From Aeromicrobium chenweiae (GTDB lineage: Bacteria > Actinomycetota > Actinomycetes > Propionibacteriales > Nocardioidaceae), in assembly GCF_003065605.1 (NCBI RefSeq), contig NZ_CP026952.1:2728001-2792000 (forward strand): a DNA stretch of 64,000 nt, in the 5' to 3' direction. The position numbers were made by a program, and so were the translations under genes. The notes under the pieces are model-generated. The model did no database searches and was not told the DNA's origin. It was given only the letters and a program-made list of their open reading frames with translations. This document shows positions 32,982 through 42,792 of this stretch, piece after piece (within the stretch, counting starts at the first letter, position 1; each line of letters starts with the position of its first letter).

Positions 32982-33661
32982 CCCCCATCCTGACCATCAC
33001 CGACGCAACGCTCCTGCTTGGGGACGGAGACGAGACCGTCCGGGCGCTCGACGACGTGTCGCTGGAGGTGGCGGCCGGAGAGCTGGTCGCCATCGTGGGC
33101 CCGTCCGGCTCGGGCAAGTCCAGCCTCCTGGCGGTCGCCGGCGCGCTGACGACGCCCACCTCGGGGTCCGTGCGCCTGGGGTCGACCGACCTCACCGCAG
33201 CGAGCAGCCGGGAGCTCACCCGCATCCGGCGCGAGCAGATCGGGTTCGTGTTCCAGAGCGGCAACCTCGTCCCGGCGCTGAAGAGCGTCGACCAGGTGCG
33301 ACTGCCGCTGACGTTCGGGAAGGTGGCCGACCCGCGCGATCCGCTCGAGCTGCTCGCCGAGGTCGGCATGGAGCACAAGGCCGACCGGCGCCCGCACGAG
33401 CTCTCCGGTGGTGAGCGCCAGCGCGTCGGCATCGCCCGCGCGCTGGTCACCCGTCCCCAGCTCCTGCTCGTCGACGAGCCGACCGCGGCCCTGGACCGCA
33501 GCCGGAGCCAGGAGGTCGTGGCCCTGCTGGCGGACGAGTCGCACAGCCACGGCGTGGCGACGATCATGGTCACCCACGACCAGGACGTCCTGCATCACTG
33601 CGACCGGGTGCTCGAGATGGTCGACGGTAGGCTCACCCCTGCGGTCGCGCCGACGGTCTGA
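32978..33661 (+). CDS. MacB/LolD-type ABC exporter ATPase
   Basis: A 227-residue ATPase with all motifs intact: Walker A GPSGSGKS, Q-loop FVFQSGNLVPALKS, signature LSGGERQRVGIARAL, Walker B LLLVDEPTAALD, and H-loop MVTHDQD. The partner permease gene is directly upstream with a 4-bp overlap. A TetR gene follows 66 bp later on the same strand and may regulate the unit. Confidence 0.93.
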   Translation: MTPILTITDATLLLGDGDETVRALDDVSLEVAAGELVAIVGPSGSGKSSLLAVAGALTTPTSGSVRLGSTDLTAASSRELTRIRREQIGFVFQSGNLVPALKSVDQVRLPLTFGKVADPRDPLELLAEVGMEHKADRRPHELSGGERQRVGIARALVTRPQLLLVDEPTAALDRSRSQEVVALLADESHSHGVATIMVTHDQDVLHHCDRVLEMVDGRLTPAVAPTV

Positions 33662-33727
33662 CCCGGCGAGACCGGGGAACCTGCCTGGTCGACGACCCAG
33701 GCTCACGCTCGAACGACGGGAGGACGC

Positions 33728-34336
33728 ATGCCTCGCATCACGGCAGCCACCGTCGCTGAGCACCGCTCGCAGCAGGTCCGGGCCCTGCTCGATGCTGCCA
33801 GCGGGATCCTGGCGTCGACCGGCAAGGCGCCCACGATGAGCGAGGTCGCGCGGGTGGCGGGCCTGGCGCGCAGCAGCGTCTACCAGTACTTCACCTCACC
33901 CGACGAGCTCCTCGCCGCCGTCGTGGCGGACGTCTTCCCCGCGTGGGCGCGCACCGTCCTTGACCGGGTCGAGGCAGCCGTCTCGCCGGGCGGCCGGGTG
34001 TGGGCGTACATCGAGGCGAACGTCGACCTGTTCGACAGCTCCGAGCAGGCGGTGGCCCGGGCGCTGTCCCAGATCGTCGATCCCCAGGTGCTGATGCCGC
34101 CCATGAAGGCCTTCCACCGCCAGCTCCAGGTGCCGCTGCGTGAGGCGCTGGTGGAGCTCGGCGAACTCGAGCCCGACGCGGTCGCCGAGCACATCGACGC
34201 CCTCGTCATGCAGGCGGCCCGGAGCATCGGCGCCGAGGACGGACCGTTGGGGCCGCAGACCCGCGCGCAGGCGCTCGCCCGACTGCGGCGACTGCTGTCC
34301 GGATACCTGCAGCTGCCGCCGGCGTCCCTAGACTGA
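33728..34336 (+). CDS. TetR-family regulator
   Basis: A 202-residue TetR protein. The HTH (SEVARVAGLARSSVYQYFTS) lies around residue 40 after a long first helix. The C-terminal ligand domain shows a TetR_C pattern ending RLRRLLSGYLQLPP. A ribosome site GGGAGGACGC precedes the ATG. It follows the ABC exporter genes and precedes a cupin gene on the same strand, so either may be its target. Confidence 0.88.
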   Translation: MPRITAATVAEHRSQQVRALLDAASGILASTGKAPTMSEVARVAGLARSSVYQYFTSPDELLAAVVADVFPAWARTVLDRVEAAVSPGGRVWAYIEANVDLFDSSEQAVARALSQIVDPQVLMPPMKAFHRQLQVPLREALVELGELEPDAVAEHIDALVMQAARSIGAEDGPLGPQTRAQALARLRRLLSGYLQLPPASLD

Positions 34337-34374
34337 CCCCGAGGCGACGTCGGACCCCGAGGAAGGACTGAGCG

Positions 34375-34707
34375 ATGCACGGACGATCACTGCTCGAGCT
34401 GGCCGAGAACGAGATGGCGGCCGCGCGCGAGGCGACGAGCGGCCGCGCAGCCACCACGATCTACGGAGGTCAGGAGCACGACCTGCGCCAGACCCTGATC
34501 GCACTGGTCGCCGGTCGGTCCCTCGGCGAGCACGATGCGCCGGGTGAGGCGACTCTCCAGGTGCTCTCCGGCGAGGTCCGGCTCAACGCCGGCGACGACT
34601 CCTGGGACGGCGCGACCGGCGACTACCTGGTCATCCCGCCCAGCCGGCACGACCTGCTGGCGGTCTCGGACGCCGTCGTGCTGCTGACGGTCGCCACCGG
34701 GTCCTGA
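34375..34707 (+). CDS. Small cupin-domain protein
   Basis: A 110-residue protein. LRQTLIALVAGRSLGEHDAP and ATLQVLSGEVRLNAGDDSWD, followed by GDYLVIPPSRHDLLA, are the two cupin motifs. Metal-ligand His are partly kept: one in EHDAP and one in SRHDL. Such short cupins often sense or bind small ligands near nitrate respiration or stress genes; the function here is unknown. A ribosome site GAGGAAGGACTGAGCG precedes the ATG. It is convergent with narK. Confidence 0.8.
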   Translation: MHGRSLLELAENEMAAAREATSGRAATTIYGGQEHDLRQTLIALVAGRSLGEHDAPGEATLQVLSGEVRLNAGDDSWDGATGDYLVIPPSRHDLLAVSDAVVLLTVATGS

Positions 34708-34729
34708 GCCCGCCGGCCGGGTCCGGCGG

Positions 34730-35935
34730 TCACTCCTCCCGGCTCGATCTGCCCATGGCCACCGCCAGCACGAGGGCGAGGACGGCCACGACGGTCAGCA
34801 GCGCCAGCCCGAGCCCGTACCCGGCGAAGACGGCCTCGTACGTCGCCCCCATGACCAGCGGCGGGAAGAAACCGCCCAGCCCGCCCGCGGCACTGACCAG
34901 TCCCGTCACGGACCCGGCCTGGGCAGGTGGGGCGTCCGCCGCCACCCAGGCGAAGACCCCGCCCGAGCCGAGGCCGAGGAACAGGGCCAGCACCACGAAG
35001 GTGGCTCCGGCGGGCACCTCGACGGGCGGCTGGAGGGCCACCACCACAGCGAGGACGGCGGTCCCCACGAGCGACACCACCACGACCGTCCGGGCGCCGA
35101 TCCGGTCTGCCAGCACGCCGCCGACGGGCCGGGCGACGACCGCGGCGATGGCGAACCCTGCGGTGCGGGTGCCCGCGCCGGTCAGGTCGAAGTCGTAGAT
35201 GTCCTTCAAGTAGGTCGGCAGGTACGTCGAGAACGCCACGAACCCGCCGAAGACGACCGCGTACAGGAACGACATCTCCCACGTCACGGGCAGCCGGGCG
35301 GCGGCGACGAGCTTGGGCACCACCGGGTCGGTGCTCGGCTGCCACGCCGGTGAGTCCCGGGCGATCGTCCACATCATGGCGGCGGCGAGGACCAGCGCCA
35401 CCGCGACGATCACGTGGGTCGTGGTGTACCCGAACCAGGTCACGAAGCGCGGCGTGAAGAACGCCGAGAGGGCCGTCCCGCCCATGCCGGCGCCGAAGAC
35501 CCCCGTCGCGAATCCTCTGCGGGACGGCTCGAACCATGCGCTCGAGAACGGGATGCCGACGGCGAAGATCGTTCCCGCGACGCCCAGGAAGAACCCGAAG
35601 ACGAGCAGGAGGGCGTACGAGTCGAGGTTGCCGGCCAGCGCCACGAGGAGCACGAACGGCGCGGTCGCCAGCAGCAGGATCGTGAAGAGCAGACGACCGC
35701 CGTACTTGTCGGTGAGCGCACCCGCCGCGATGCGGCCGATCGACCCGACCAGGACCGGGACCGCCACGAGGACCGACTTCTGCCCGGACGACAGGTCCAG
35801 GTCGGTGGCGTAGCGGACACCCAACGGCCCGATGATGGTCCAGGCCCAGAACGCGAGCGTCGACGCCAGCGTCGCCAGGACGAGGTTCTTCCCCTGCCCT
35901 GCGCGCAGGTCCACGGTGTCGCCGGCCTCGATCAT
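34730..35935 (-). CDS. narK: Nitrate/nitrite transporter (NarK family)
   Basis: A 401-residue MFS transporter with about 12 helices. NarK-type features are GVFGAGMGGTALSAFFTPRF in helix 5 and VSAAGGLGGFFPPLVMGATY in helix 11, the paired nitrate-signature glycines. It should import nitrate and/or exchange it for nitrite. Its gene follows narI by 24 bp on the same strand, so it is the last gene of the nar operon. Whether it is a proton symporter (NarK1-like) or an antiporter (NarK2-like) is not certain from sequence. Confidence 0.9.
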   Translation of the reverse strand: MIEAGDTVDLRAGQGKNLVLATLASTLAFWAWTIIGPLGVRYATDLDLSSGQKSVLVAVPVLVGSIGRIAAGALTDKYGGRLLFTILLLATAPFVLLVALAGNLDSYALLLVFGFFLGVAGTIFAVGIPFSSAWFEPSRRGFATGVFGAGMGGTALSAFFTPRFVTWFGYTTTHVIVAVALVLAAAMMWTIARDSPAWQPSTDPVVPKLVAAARLPVTWEMSFLYAVVFGGFVAFSTYLPTYLKDIYDFDLTGAGTRTAGFAIAAVVARPVGGVLADRIGARTVVVVSLVGTAVLAVVVALQPPVEVPAGATFVVLALFLGLGSGGVFAWVAADAPPAQAGSVTGLVSAAGGLGGFFPPLVMGATYEAVFAGYGLGLALLTVVAVLALVLAVAMGRSSREE

Positions 35936-35959
35936 GGGTGTCCCCTCCTTCGTCCTGGA

Positions 35960-36709
35960 CTAGCGCCGTTCCCGGTCGGGTGTCCCGACAGGCGTCCAGC
36001 CGGGCCGGGCCCCTCGCACGCCCGGGCCGCCCGAGACGTCGCGGCTGCGGTACACGATGTACGGCCTGAAGACGTAGTGCAGCGGCGCGGTGAAGGCGTG
36101 CACGAGCCGGGTGAAGGGCCAGATCGTGAACAGCAGCATCGCCACCAGCGTGTGCAGGTGGAACTGGATCGGGGCCGCGGCCATGGCCGACACGTCCGGC
36201 TGGAGCCGGAACAGGGACCGGAACCAGGGCGAGACCGTCTCGCGGTAGTTGTGCGCGTCGGACCCCGCGCCGATCGAGACGAGGGTGGTCCACAGGCCGA
36301 GGACGATCGTGACGATCAGGACCGCGTACATGAGCTTGTCGTTGCGGGTCGTGGCCATGAAGACCGGGCCGGTGGTCCGCCGGCGGTACACCAGGATCGC
36401 CAGGCCGCCCAGCGTCAGCACGCCGGCGATCGTGCCGAAGAACAGGGCGTTGAAGTGGTACAGCCCCTCGCTGACCCCCAGCGCCTCGGTCCACGACTCC
36501 GGGATGACCAGCCCCACGACGTGCCCGACGAGGACGACCAGGATCCCGATGTGGAACATCGGGGAGCCGATGCGCAGCAACCGCGACTCGTACAGCTGGG
36601 AGGACCGGGTGGTCCAGCCGAACTTGTCGTAGCGGTACCGCCAGACCGTGCCGCCCACCAGGACGACCAGCATCACGTACGGCAGGACGCCCCACAGCAC
36701 GGTGTTCAC
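35960..36709 (-). CDS. narI: Respiratory nitrate reductase gamma subunit NarI
   Basis: A 249-residue membrane cytochrome b with five helices. It takes electrons from menaquinol and passes them to NarH. Axial haem histidines are expected in GILVVLVGHVVGLVIP and in FHLHTLVAMLLFTIWPFTRLVH, both of which contain the conserved His. Its ATG at 36709 overlaps the narJ stop by 4 bp. Complete length for the family (about 225-250 residues). Confidence 0.94.
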   Translation of the reverse strand: MNTVLWGVLPYVMLVVLVGGTVWRYRYDKFGWTTRSSQLYESRLLRIGSPMFHIGILVVLVGHVVGLVIPESWTEALGVSEGLYHFNALFFGTIAGVLTLGGLAILVYRRRTTGPVFMATTRNDKLMYAVLIVTIVLGLWTTLVSIGAGSDAHNYRETVSPWFRSLFRLQPDVSAMAAAPIQFHLHTLVAMLLFTIWPFTRLVHAFTAPLHYVFRPYIVYRSRDVSGGPGVRGARPGWTPVGTPDRERR

Positions 36710-37353
36710 GTCAGCACCGGGAGCAGTCGGGGGTCGTACGGCTCCAGGCCGACCGACTCCGCCGGTGGCGGCCCGGCGAGGGCGCGTGCCGCGGCACGGT
36801 CGGCCGGGGACTCACCGGGAAGGGTCGCGCAGACAGCGGTCAGCGCGCCGGCGTACGGCGAGCCACGCTCGAGCAGCTCGAGACGGATCAGCTCGATGCT
36901 CGCCCGGTACTCCTGGAGCAGCGCGGCACCCGCGACCGGGTCGGCGATCGCCGCGAACTCCAGGACCATCGGGAGGTGGTCGGGCAGCTCCCCGCCGGTC
37001 TGGACCAGGAAGCCGCTCGCCCGGTACGCGGACTTGAAGCGCCCCAGCACCTCACCGCGCCGGCGGGTGTCGCCGTCGGTCCAGTACGACAGGTGCATCG
37101 CCCGGTGCCGGCTGAGGTCGAACAGCTCGACGTATCCCCGCTGCAGGTCCGGCAGCGGGGTGCCGGACAGGTGCTCGCCCAGCTCGACGAGGCCGGCCCT
37201 GGTCGCGTCCCCGGCACTGGGCGGGAGCTCCTCGACGGCGCTCATCAGCAGGGGCAGCCGCTTGACCAGGTCGGCATCGGGATAGGACAGGAACCAGGAC
37301 GAGACCTGGTGGACCGTGCGGCGGACGCCCGCGTCCCTGCTGCGGCGTCTCAC
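36706..37353 (-). CDS. narJ: Nitrate reductase assembly chaperone NarJ
   Basis: A 215-residue TorD-like chaperone that inserts the Mo cofactor into NarG before membrane attachment. Conserved pieces are VSSWFLSYPDADLVKRLPLL, YVELFDLSRHRAMHLSYWTD (a strong NarJ mark), and DHLPMVLEFAA. The GTG at 37353 overlaps the narH stop (GTGA). Longer in-frame sequence upstream lies inside narH and has no chaperone character. The C-terminal tail is variable in the family. Confidence 0.93.
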   Translation of the reverse strand: MRRRSRDAGVRRTVHQVSSWFLSYPDADLVKRLPLLMSAVEELPPSAGDATRAGLVELGEHLSGTPLPDLQRGYVELFDLSRHRAMHLSYWTDGDTRRRGEVLGRFKSAYRASGFLVQTGGELPDHLPMVLEFAAIADPVAGAALLQEYRASIELIRLELLERGSPYAGALTAVCATLPGESPADRAAARALAGPPPAESVGLEPYDPRLLPVLT

Positions 37354-39017
37354 GGCTGCTCGGCCTTCTCGCCGGGGAACAGCCCGTCGGGGTGCCCGTT
37401 GCCGTCCCAGTTCAGGAGGTTCACCCTCCCCCGCATCGTCTCGTCCGAGGCGGGCGAGTCCGAGGTCTGCCGGTCCCGCAGCGCGTGGAACGTCTCGGCC
37501 GCGACCGCGACCGGCGTCCCGCTCGCCTCGCCGAACGGCCCCGACTCGTACATGCCCGGTCCGTCGTCGCCGTCGAGCGAGCACCCCATCTCCTCCAACC
37601 GGTGGGCGTCCTCGACATGAGCGGTCGGGATGACGTACCGCTCCTCGTACTTGGCGATGGCCAGGAGGCGGTACATCTCGTACATCTGCTCCTCCCCCAT
37701 CCCCACGGCGGCGGGGATCGAGCCGTCCGGGTCCCGGCCGAGCGTCACGCCGCGCATGTACGCCCGCATGGCGGCCAGCTTGCGCAGCACCGCCGTGATC
37801 GTGGCGGTGTCACCCGCGGTGAACAGCTCGGCGAGGTACTCCACGGGGATCCGGAGCGCGTCGATCGCGCCGAACAGCGTGCCGTGGTCCTCGGCGTCGT
37901 GCCCCTGCTCCGACAGGAGGTCCACGATCGGCGACAGCGGCGGGACGTACCAGACCATCGGCATCGTCCGGTACTCCGGATGCAGCGGCAGGGCGATCCG
38001 GTACGTCTTGGCCAGCGCGTAGACCGGGGAGCGCCGAGCCGCGTCCATCCAGTCGTCGGGGATGCCGTCGGCCCTGGCGGCGGCGATGACCTCGGGGTCC
38101 GTCGGGTCCAGCATCAGGTCGAGCTGCGCCTCGTACAGGTCCTGCGGATCGGGCGTGGACGCCGCCGCCGTCACCGCGTCGGCGTCGTAGAGGAACAGCC
38201 CCAGGTAACGGAGCCGACCCACACACGTCTCCGAGCAGACGGTGGGCAGGCCCACCTCGACGCGGGGGTAGCAGAACGTGCACTTCTCGGCCTTGCCGGA
38301 CTTGTGGTTGAAGTAGATCTTCTTGTACGGGCAGCCGGTGATGCACTGGCGCCAGCCACGGCACCGGTCCTGGTCGACCAGCACGATGCCGTCCTCGCTG
38401 CGCTTGTAGATCGCGCCCGACGGGCACGACGCCATGCACGACGGGTTGAGGCAGTGCTCGCAGATGCGTGGCAGGTAGAACATGAACGTCTGCTCGAGCT
38501 CGAAGCGGATCGTCTCCTCGGACTCGCGCCGGATCTTCTCCACGACGGGGTCCAGCTGTCCCATGTCGCTGGACCCGCCCAGGTTGTCGTCCCAGTTCGC
38601 CGACCAGGTCACCTGGGTGTCCTCACCGGTGATCAGCGACTTGGGCCGGGCGACCGGGAAGTCGTCACCGAGCGGCGCGTCGACGAGCGTGGCGTAGTCG
38701 TACGTCCACGGCTCATAGTAGTCGTCGAGCTCGGGCTGCACGGGGCTCGCGAAGATGCCGAACAGCTTCTTGAGCCGGCCACCGGCCCGCAGCGCGAGGT
38801 TGCCGCGACTGTTCAGCTCCCAGCCGCCCTTCCACCTCTCCTGGTCCTCGTAGCGACGCGGATAGCCCTGGCCGGGCCGCGTCTCGACGTTGTTGAACCA
38901 CACGTACTCGGTGCCGGCCCGGTTGGTCCACGCCTGCTTGCACGTCACCGAGCAGGTGTGGCAGCCGATGCACTTGTCGAGGTTCATCACCATGCCCATC
39001 TGGGCCATCACGCGCAT
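37350..39017 (-). CDS. narH: Nitrate reductase beta subunit NarH
   Basis: A 555-residue iron-sulphur subunit that relays electrons from NarI to NarG. Four cysteine groups are visible: CIGCHTCSVTCKQAW near residue 16, CEHCLNPSCMASCPSG, CRGWRQCITGCPYKK (the Trp replaces one Cys, giving a [3Fe-4S] cluster), and KCTFCYPR with later CSETC. All expected ligands are present. The ATG at 39017 follows the narG stop by 1 nt, and internal ATG codons shortly after could also serve. Confidence 0.96.
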   Translation of the reverse strand: MRVMAQMGMVMNLDKCIGCHTCSVTCKQAWTNRAGTEYVWFNNVETRPGQGYPRRYEDQERWKGGWELNSRGNLALRAGGRLKKLFGIFASPVQPELDDYYEPWTYDYATLVDAPLGDDFPVARPKSLITGEDTQVTWSANWDDNLGGSSDMGQLDPVVEKIRRESEETIRFELEQTFMFYLPRICEHCLNPSCMASCPSGAIYKRSEDGIVLVDQDRCRGWRQCITGCPYKKIYFNHKSGKAEKCTFCYPRVEVGLPTVCSETCVGRLRYLGLFLYDADAVTAAASTPDPQDLYEAQLDLMLDPTDPEVIAAARADGIPDDWMDAARRSPVYALAKTYRIALPLHPEYRTMPMVWYVPPLSPIVDLLSEQGHDAEDHGTLFGAIDALRIPVEYLAELFTAGDTATITAVLRKLAAMRAYMRGVTLGRDPDGSIPAAVGMGEEQMYEMYRLLAIAKYEERYVIPTAHVEDAHRLEEMGCSLDGDDGPGMYESGPFGEASGTPVAVAAETFHALRDRQTSDSPASDETMRGRVNLLNWDGNGHPDGLFPGEKAEQP

Positions 39018-39018
39018 G

Positions 39019-42000
39019 TCAGTACCTCACGTCCTGGGAACGGCGGCGCACCGTCGCGACCATGTCGCGCTGGTTGCCGGTGGGGCCGAGATAGTTGAAG
39101 GCGTACGACAGCTGCGCATAGCCGCCGATCAGGTGGGTGGGCTTCACGAGCAGCCGGGTCACCGAGTTGTGGATGCCGCCGCGCCGACCGGTCGCCTCGG
39201 ACTTCGGGACGTCGATCGTGCGCTCCTGGGCGTGATAGACGTACACGACGCCCTCGGGCATCCGGTGCGTCACGATCGCCCGGGCGACCAGGACGCCGTT
39301 GGCGTTGACGCACTCGACCCAGTCGTTGTCGGCCACCCCGATCGCGGCCGCGTCGGCGCCGCTCATCCAGACCGTCGGCCCCCCGCGCGACAGCGACAGC
39401 ATGAGCAGGTTGTCCTGGTACTCGGAGTGGATCGACCACTTCGAGTGCGGCGTCAGGTAGCGCACCGTCACCTGCGTGGAGCCGTCCGGCCCGAGGCGCG
39501 GCTCCCCGAAGAGCCGGTGCATGTCCAGCGGCGGCCGGTAGATCGGCAGCGCCTCGCCGAGGTCGATCATCCAGTCGTGGTCGAGGTAGAAATGCATGCG
39601 GCCGGTCAGGGTGTGGAACGGCTTGAGCCGCTCGATGTTCACCGTGAACGGTGCGTACCGCCGCCCGCCGGTCTCCGAGCCGGACCACTCCGGCGAGGTG
39701 ATCACCGGCACGGGATGCTGCTGCGTCTCGGCGAAGGTGATGTGCTTCTCCTCCGAGCCCGCCGCCAGGTCGGCGAGCGGCTTGCCGACGCGTTCCTCGA
39801 GCGTCCGGAAGCCCTGGGCGGCCAGCTCGCCGTTGGTCGTGCCCGACAGGGTCAGGATCGCCTCGGCCATCTTGACGTCGGTGTCGAGGGCCGGTCGTCC
39901 GTCGCCGGCACCCCCGAGCATCACCCCGTTGGTCGCGGCCAGGCGCTCGGTCTGCTCCTCGAGCCGGTACGTCACGTTCTTGACCGTGAAGCCCAACGAG
40001 TCGGCCAGCGGTCCGATCGTGGCCAGCTTGTCCGCGATGGCCGTGTAGTCGCGCTCCACCACCGAGAACACCGGCATCGTCCGCCCGGGCACGCCCGGTA
40101 GCCCGGTCGTCCGCCAGTCCTCGACCCGACCGCCCGGCTGCGCCGCCTCGCCCGGGGTGTCGTGCTGGAGCGGGACGCTGACCAGGTCCTTGCGCACGCC
40201 GAGGTGCGTCCGCGCCATGGCGGAGAAGCGCTTCGCCAGCAGGTGGAAGATGTCGAAGTCGCTCCTGGCCTGCCAGGGCGGGTCGATCGCCGGCGTGAAC
40301 GCGTGTACGAACGGGTGCATGTCGGTCGACGACAGGTCGTACTTCTCGTACCAGGTGGCGGCCGGGAGCACGACGTCCGACAGCAGCGTCGTGGAGGTCA
40401 TGCGGAAGTCCGCGGAGACCAGCAGGTCCAGCTTTCCCTCGGGCGCCTCGTCGTGCCACGCGACCTCGTCGGGCCGGGGCACCTCGGGGTTCTCGCCGCC
40501 GGCGCCGTCGACCCCGCGCACGTTCGAGTGCGTGCCGAGCAGGTGCTTGAGGAAGTACTCGTTGCCCTTGGCGGACGAGCCGAGGAGGTTGGAGCGCCAC
40601 AGCACGAGCGTCCGCGGCCAGTTCTTCGGGGCGTCGACGTCCTCGATGGCCGTCTGCAGGCTGCCGTCGTGCAGCGACTGGGCGACGTACGACCCGGGGT
40701 CGGCGGCTCGTCCCTCGGCCACCGCGGTCTCGGCCGCATCGGCCACGTCGAGGGGGTTCGCGCCGAACTGCGGGTAGAACGGCATCCACCCGAGCCGGGC
40801 GGACTGCGCGATCGTGTCGGCGGTGTGCTTGCCGGCCAGGTGCCCGGCGGCCAGCGGAGACGCCAGCGAGTCCGCGGAGTAGCCGTCGTTGCGCCACTGA
40901 CCGGTGTGCATGTACCAGAACGACGTCCCGGTCATGGTGCGTGGCGGCCGCGACCAGTCCAGCGCGTTGGCGAGCGACATCCAGCCGGTGACCGGACGAC
41001 ACTTCTCCTGGCCCACGTAGTGCGCCCACCCGCCGCCGTTGCGGCCCTGGCACCCGGTCAGCATCAGCAGCGCCAGGATCGACCGGTACGTCGCGTCGCC
41101 GTGGAACCACTGGCAGATGCCGGCGCCCATGATGATCATCGAGCGGCCGCCGGACTCCTCGGCGTTGGCGGCGAACTCGCGGGCGACCCGGATGCACTGC
41201 TCGGCCGGGACCTTGGTGATCTCCGCCTGCCACGCCGGGGTGTACGGCGTGGACACGTCGTCGTACCCCGTGGCCCACTCCCCCGGCAGCGGCTGCCCGT
41301 CGACGTCTCGGCCCACCCCGTACTGGGCGAGCATCAGGTCGAGCACCGTGGTCACCAGCTGCCCCGCGACCTTCCGTGCCGGGACGCCCCGACGCAGCAC
41401 CGAGCCCGAGCCGTCCGGCGCGACGAACGCCGGCAGGAGCACCTCCGTCGGCACGACGTCACCGGCCAGGTCGAGCATGGACAGCGCCGGCGTCACCCCC
41501 TCGAGGTCCAGGTTCCAGCGGCCCTTGCCTGACTCGGCGTACCGGAACCCCAGCGAGCCGTTCGGGACCACGGGCTCCCCGGTGTCCTGGTCCAGCAGGA
41601 CCGTCTTGGCGGCGTCCTCCTGGGCGGTCCCGCCGAGGTCGGACGCCATGAGGAACTTGCCCGGCACCATGGCACCGTCGGCATGCTCCTCCAGGCGGAT
41701 GAGGAACGGCAGGTCCGAGTAGGCCCGCACGTAGTCGGCGAAGAACGGGGTGCGGCGCTCCACGAAGTGCTCGCGCAGGACCACGTGCCCCATCGCCATG
41801 CCGAGTGCCGCGTCGGTGCCCGCCTGTGCCGGCATCCACTCGTCGGCGAACTTGGTGTTGTCGGCGTAGTCCGGGCTGACGGCCACGACCTTCGTGCCGC
41901 GATAGCGCACCTCGGTCATCCAGTGCGCGTCCGGCGTCCGGGTCACCGGGACGTTGGAGCCCCACATCATCAGGTACGTCGAGTCCCACCAGTCCCCCGA

Positions 42001-42759
42001 CTCCGGGACGTCCGTCTGGTCCCCGAAGACCTGTGGGCTGGCGACCGGCAGATCGGCGTACCAGTCGTAGAACGACGTCATGACGCCACCGATGAGCTGG
42101 ATGAACCGGGTGCCCACGCAGTGGGAGACCATCGACATCGCCGGGATCGGCGAGAATCCCGAGCACCGGTCCGGTCCATAGGTCTTGATCGTGTTCACGT
42201 GCGCGGCGGCGGTGATCTCGATCGCCTCGTCCCACGTCGCCCGCACGAGACCGCCCTTGCCGCGGGCCTGCTGGTAGCGGCGTCGCCGCTCGGGGTCCCC
42301 GGTCACGTCCGCCCAGGCGAGCACCGGGTCGCCGAGGCGTTCCTTGGCCTCGCGGTACATCTCGAGCAGGACGCCGCGGACGTACGGATAGCGGACCCGC
42401 GTCGGCGAGTAGGTGTACCAGGAGAACGCGGCTCCTCGCGGGCACCCGCGGGGCTCGTACTCGGGGCTGTCCGGGCCGACCGAGGGGTAGTCCGTCTGCT
42501 GCGTCTCCCAGGTGATGATCCCGTCCTTGACGTAGACCTTCCACGAGCACGAGCCCGTGCAGTTGACGCCGTGGGTCGACCGGACGACCTTGTCGTGGCT
42601 CCAGCGGTCGCGGTAGAAGACGTCACCGGCCCGGCCGCCTTCGCGGAACACGGCCCGGCCGTCGTCGGTGCCGTCCCACTTCGTGAAGAACCGACCTGCT
42701 GCCAGAAGCGCCTGGCTGGCCGGACCGTCGGGTCCGGCGGACTTCGAACCTCGTGACAT
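39019..42759 (-). CDS. narG: Respiratory nitrate reductase alpha subunit NarG
   Basis: A 1246-residue molybdenum enzyme that reduces nitrate to nitrite at the membrane's cytoplasmic face. The FS0 cluster is ligated by HGVNCTGSC plus a distant Cys in YEPRGCPRGAAF (His-Cys-Cys-Cys pattern). The Mo-coordinating Asp is in SFYDWYADLPVASPQVFGDQ near residue 215. There is no twin-arginine signal, as expected for cytoplasmic NarG. The ATG at 42759 is chosen because a -10 element lies 6 nt upstream and length then matches the family (about 1230-1250). Operon order is narG, narH, narJ, narI, narK. Confidence 0.97.
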   Translation of the reverse strand: MSRGSKSAGPDGPASQALLAAGRFFTKWDGTDDGRAVFREGGRAGDVFYRDRWSHDKVVRSTHGVNCTGSCSWKVYVKDGIITWETQQTDYPSVGPDSPEYEPRGCPRGAAFSWYTYSPTRVRYPYVRGVLLEMYREAKERLGDPVLAWADVTGDPERRRRYQQARGKGGLVRATWDEAIEITAAAHVNTIKTYGPDRCSGFSPIPAMSMVSHCVGTRFIQLIGGVMTSFYDWYADLPVASPQVFGDQTDVPESGDWWDSTYLMMWGSNVPVTRTPDAHWMTEVRYRGTKVVAVSPDYADNTKFADEWMPAQAGTDAALGMAMGHVVLREHFVERRTPFFADYVRAYSDLPFLIRLEEHADGAMVPGKFLMASDLGGTAQEDAAKTVLLDQDTGEPVVPNGSLGFRYAESGKGRWNLDLEGVTPALSMLDLAGDVVPTEVLLPAFVAPDGSGSVLRRGVPARKVAGQLVTTVLDLMLAQYGVGRDVDGQPLPGEWATGYDDVSTPYTPAWQAEITKVPAEQCIRVAREFAANAEESGGRSMIIMGAGICQWFHGDATYRSILALLMLTGCQGRNGGGWAHYVGQEKCRPVTGWMSLANALDWSRPPRTMTGTSFWYMHTGQWRNDGYSADSLASPLAAGHLAGKHTADTIAQSARLGWMPFYPQFGANPLDVADAAETAVAEGRAADPGSYVAQSLHDGSLQTAIEDVDAPKNWPRTLVLWRSNLLGSSAKGNEYFLKHLLGTHSNVRGVDGAGGENPEVPRPDEVAWHDEAPEGKLDLLVSADFRMTSTTLLSDVVLPAATWYEKYDLSSTDMHPFVHAFTPAIDPPWQARSDFDIFHLLAKRFSAMARTHLGVRKDLVSVPLQHDTPGEAAQPGGRVEDWRTTGLPGVPGRTMPVFSVVERDYTAIADKLATIGPLADSLGFTVKNVTYRLEEQTERLAATNGVMLGGAGDGRPALDTDVKMAEAILTLSGTTNGELAAQGFRTLEERVGKPLADLAAGSEEKHITFAETQQHPVPVITSPEWSGSETGGRRYAPFTVNIERLKPFHTLTGRMHFYLDHDWMIDLGEALPIYRPPLDMHRLFGEPRLGPDGSTQVTVRYLTPHSKWSIHSEYQDNLLMLSLSRGGPTVWMSGADAAAIGVADNDWVECVNANGVLVARAIVTHRMPEGVVYVYHAQERTIDVPKSEATGRRGGIHNSVTRLLVKPTHLIGGYAQLSYAFNYLGPTGNQRDMVATVRRRSQDVRY

Positions 42760-42765
42760 GCCGTC

Positions 42766-42771
42766 AACGTA
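42766..42771 (-). promoter_or_regulatory. -10 element for the nar operon (leaderless)
   Basis: On the minus strand TACGTT lies 6 nt before the narG ATG at 42759, with no Shine-Dalgarno sequence. It fixes the narG start against a longer open frame that runs on to 42996. Confidence 0.55.
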
Positions 42772-42792
42772 GGAGTCCGCCCGGGCGAAGAA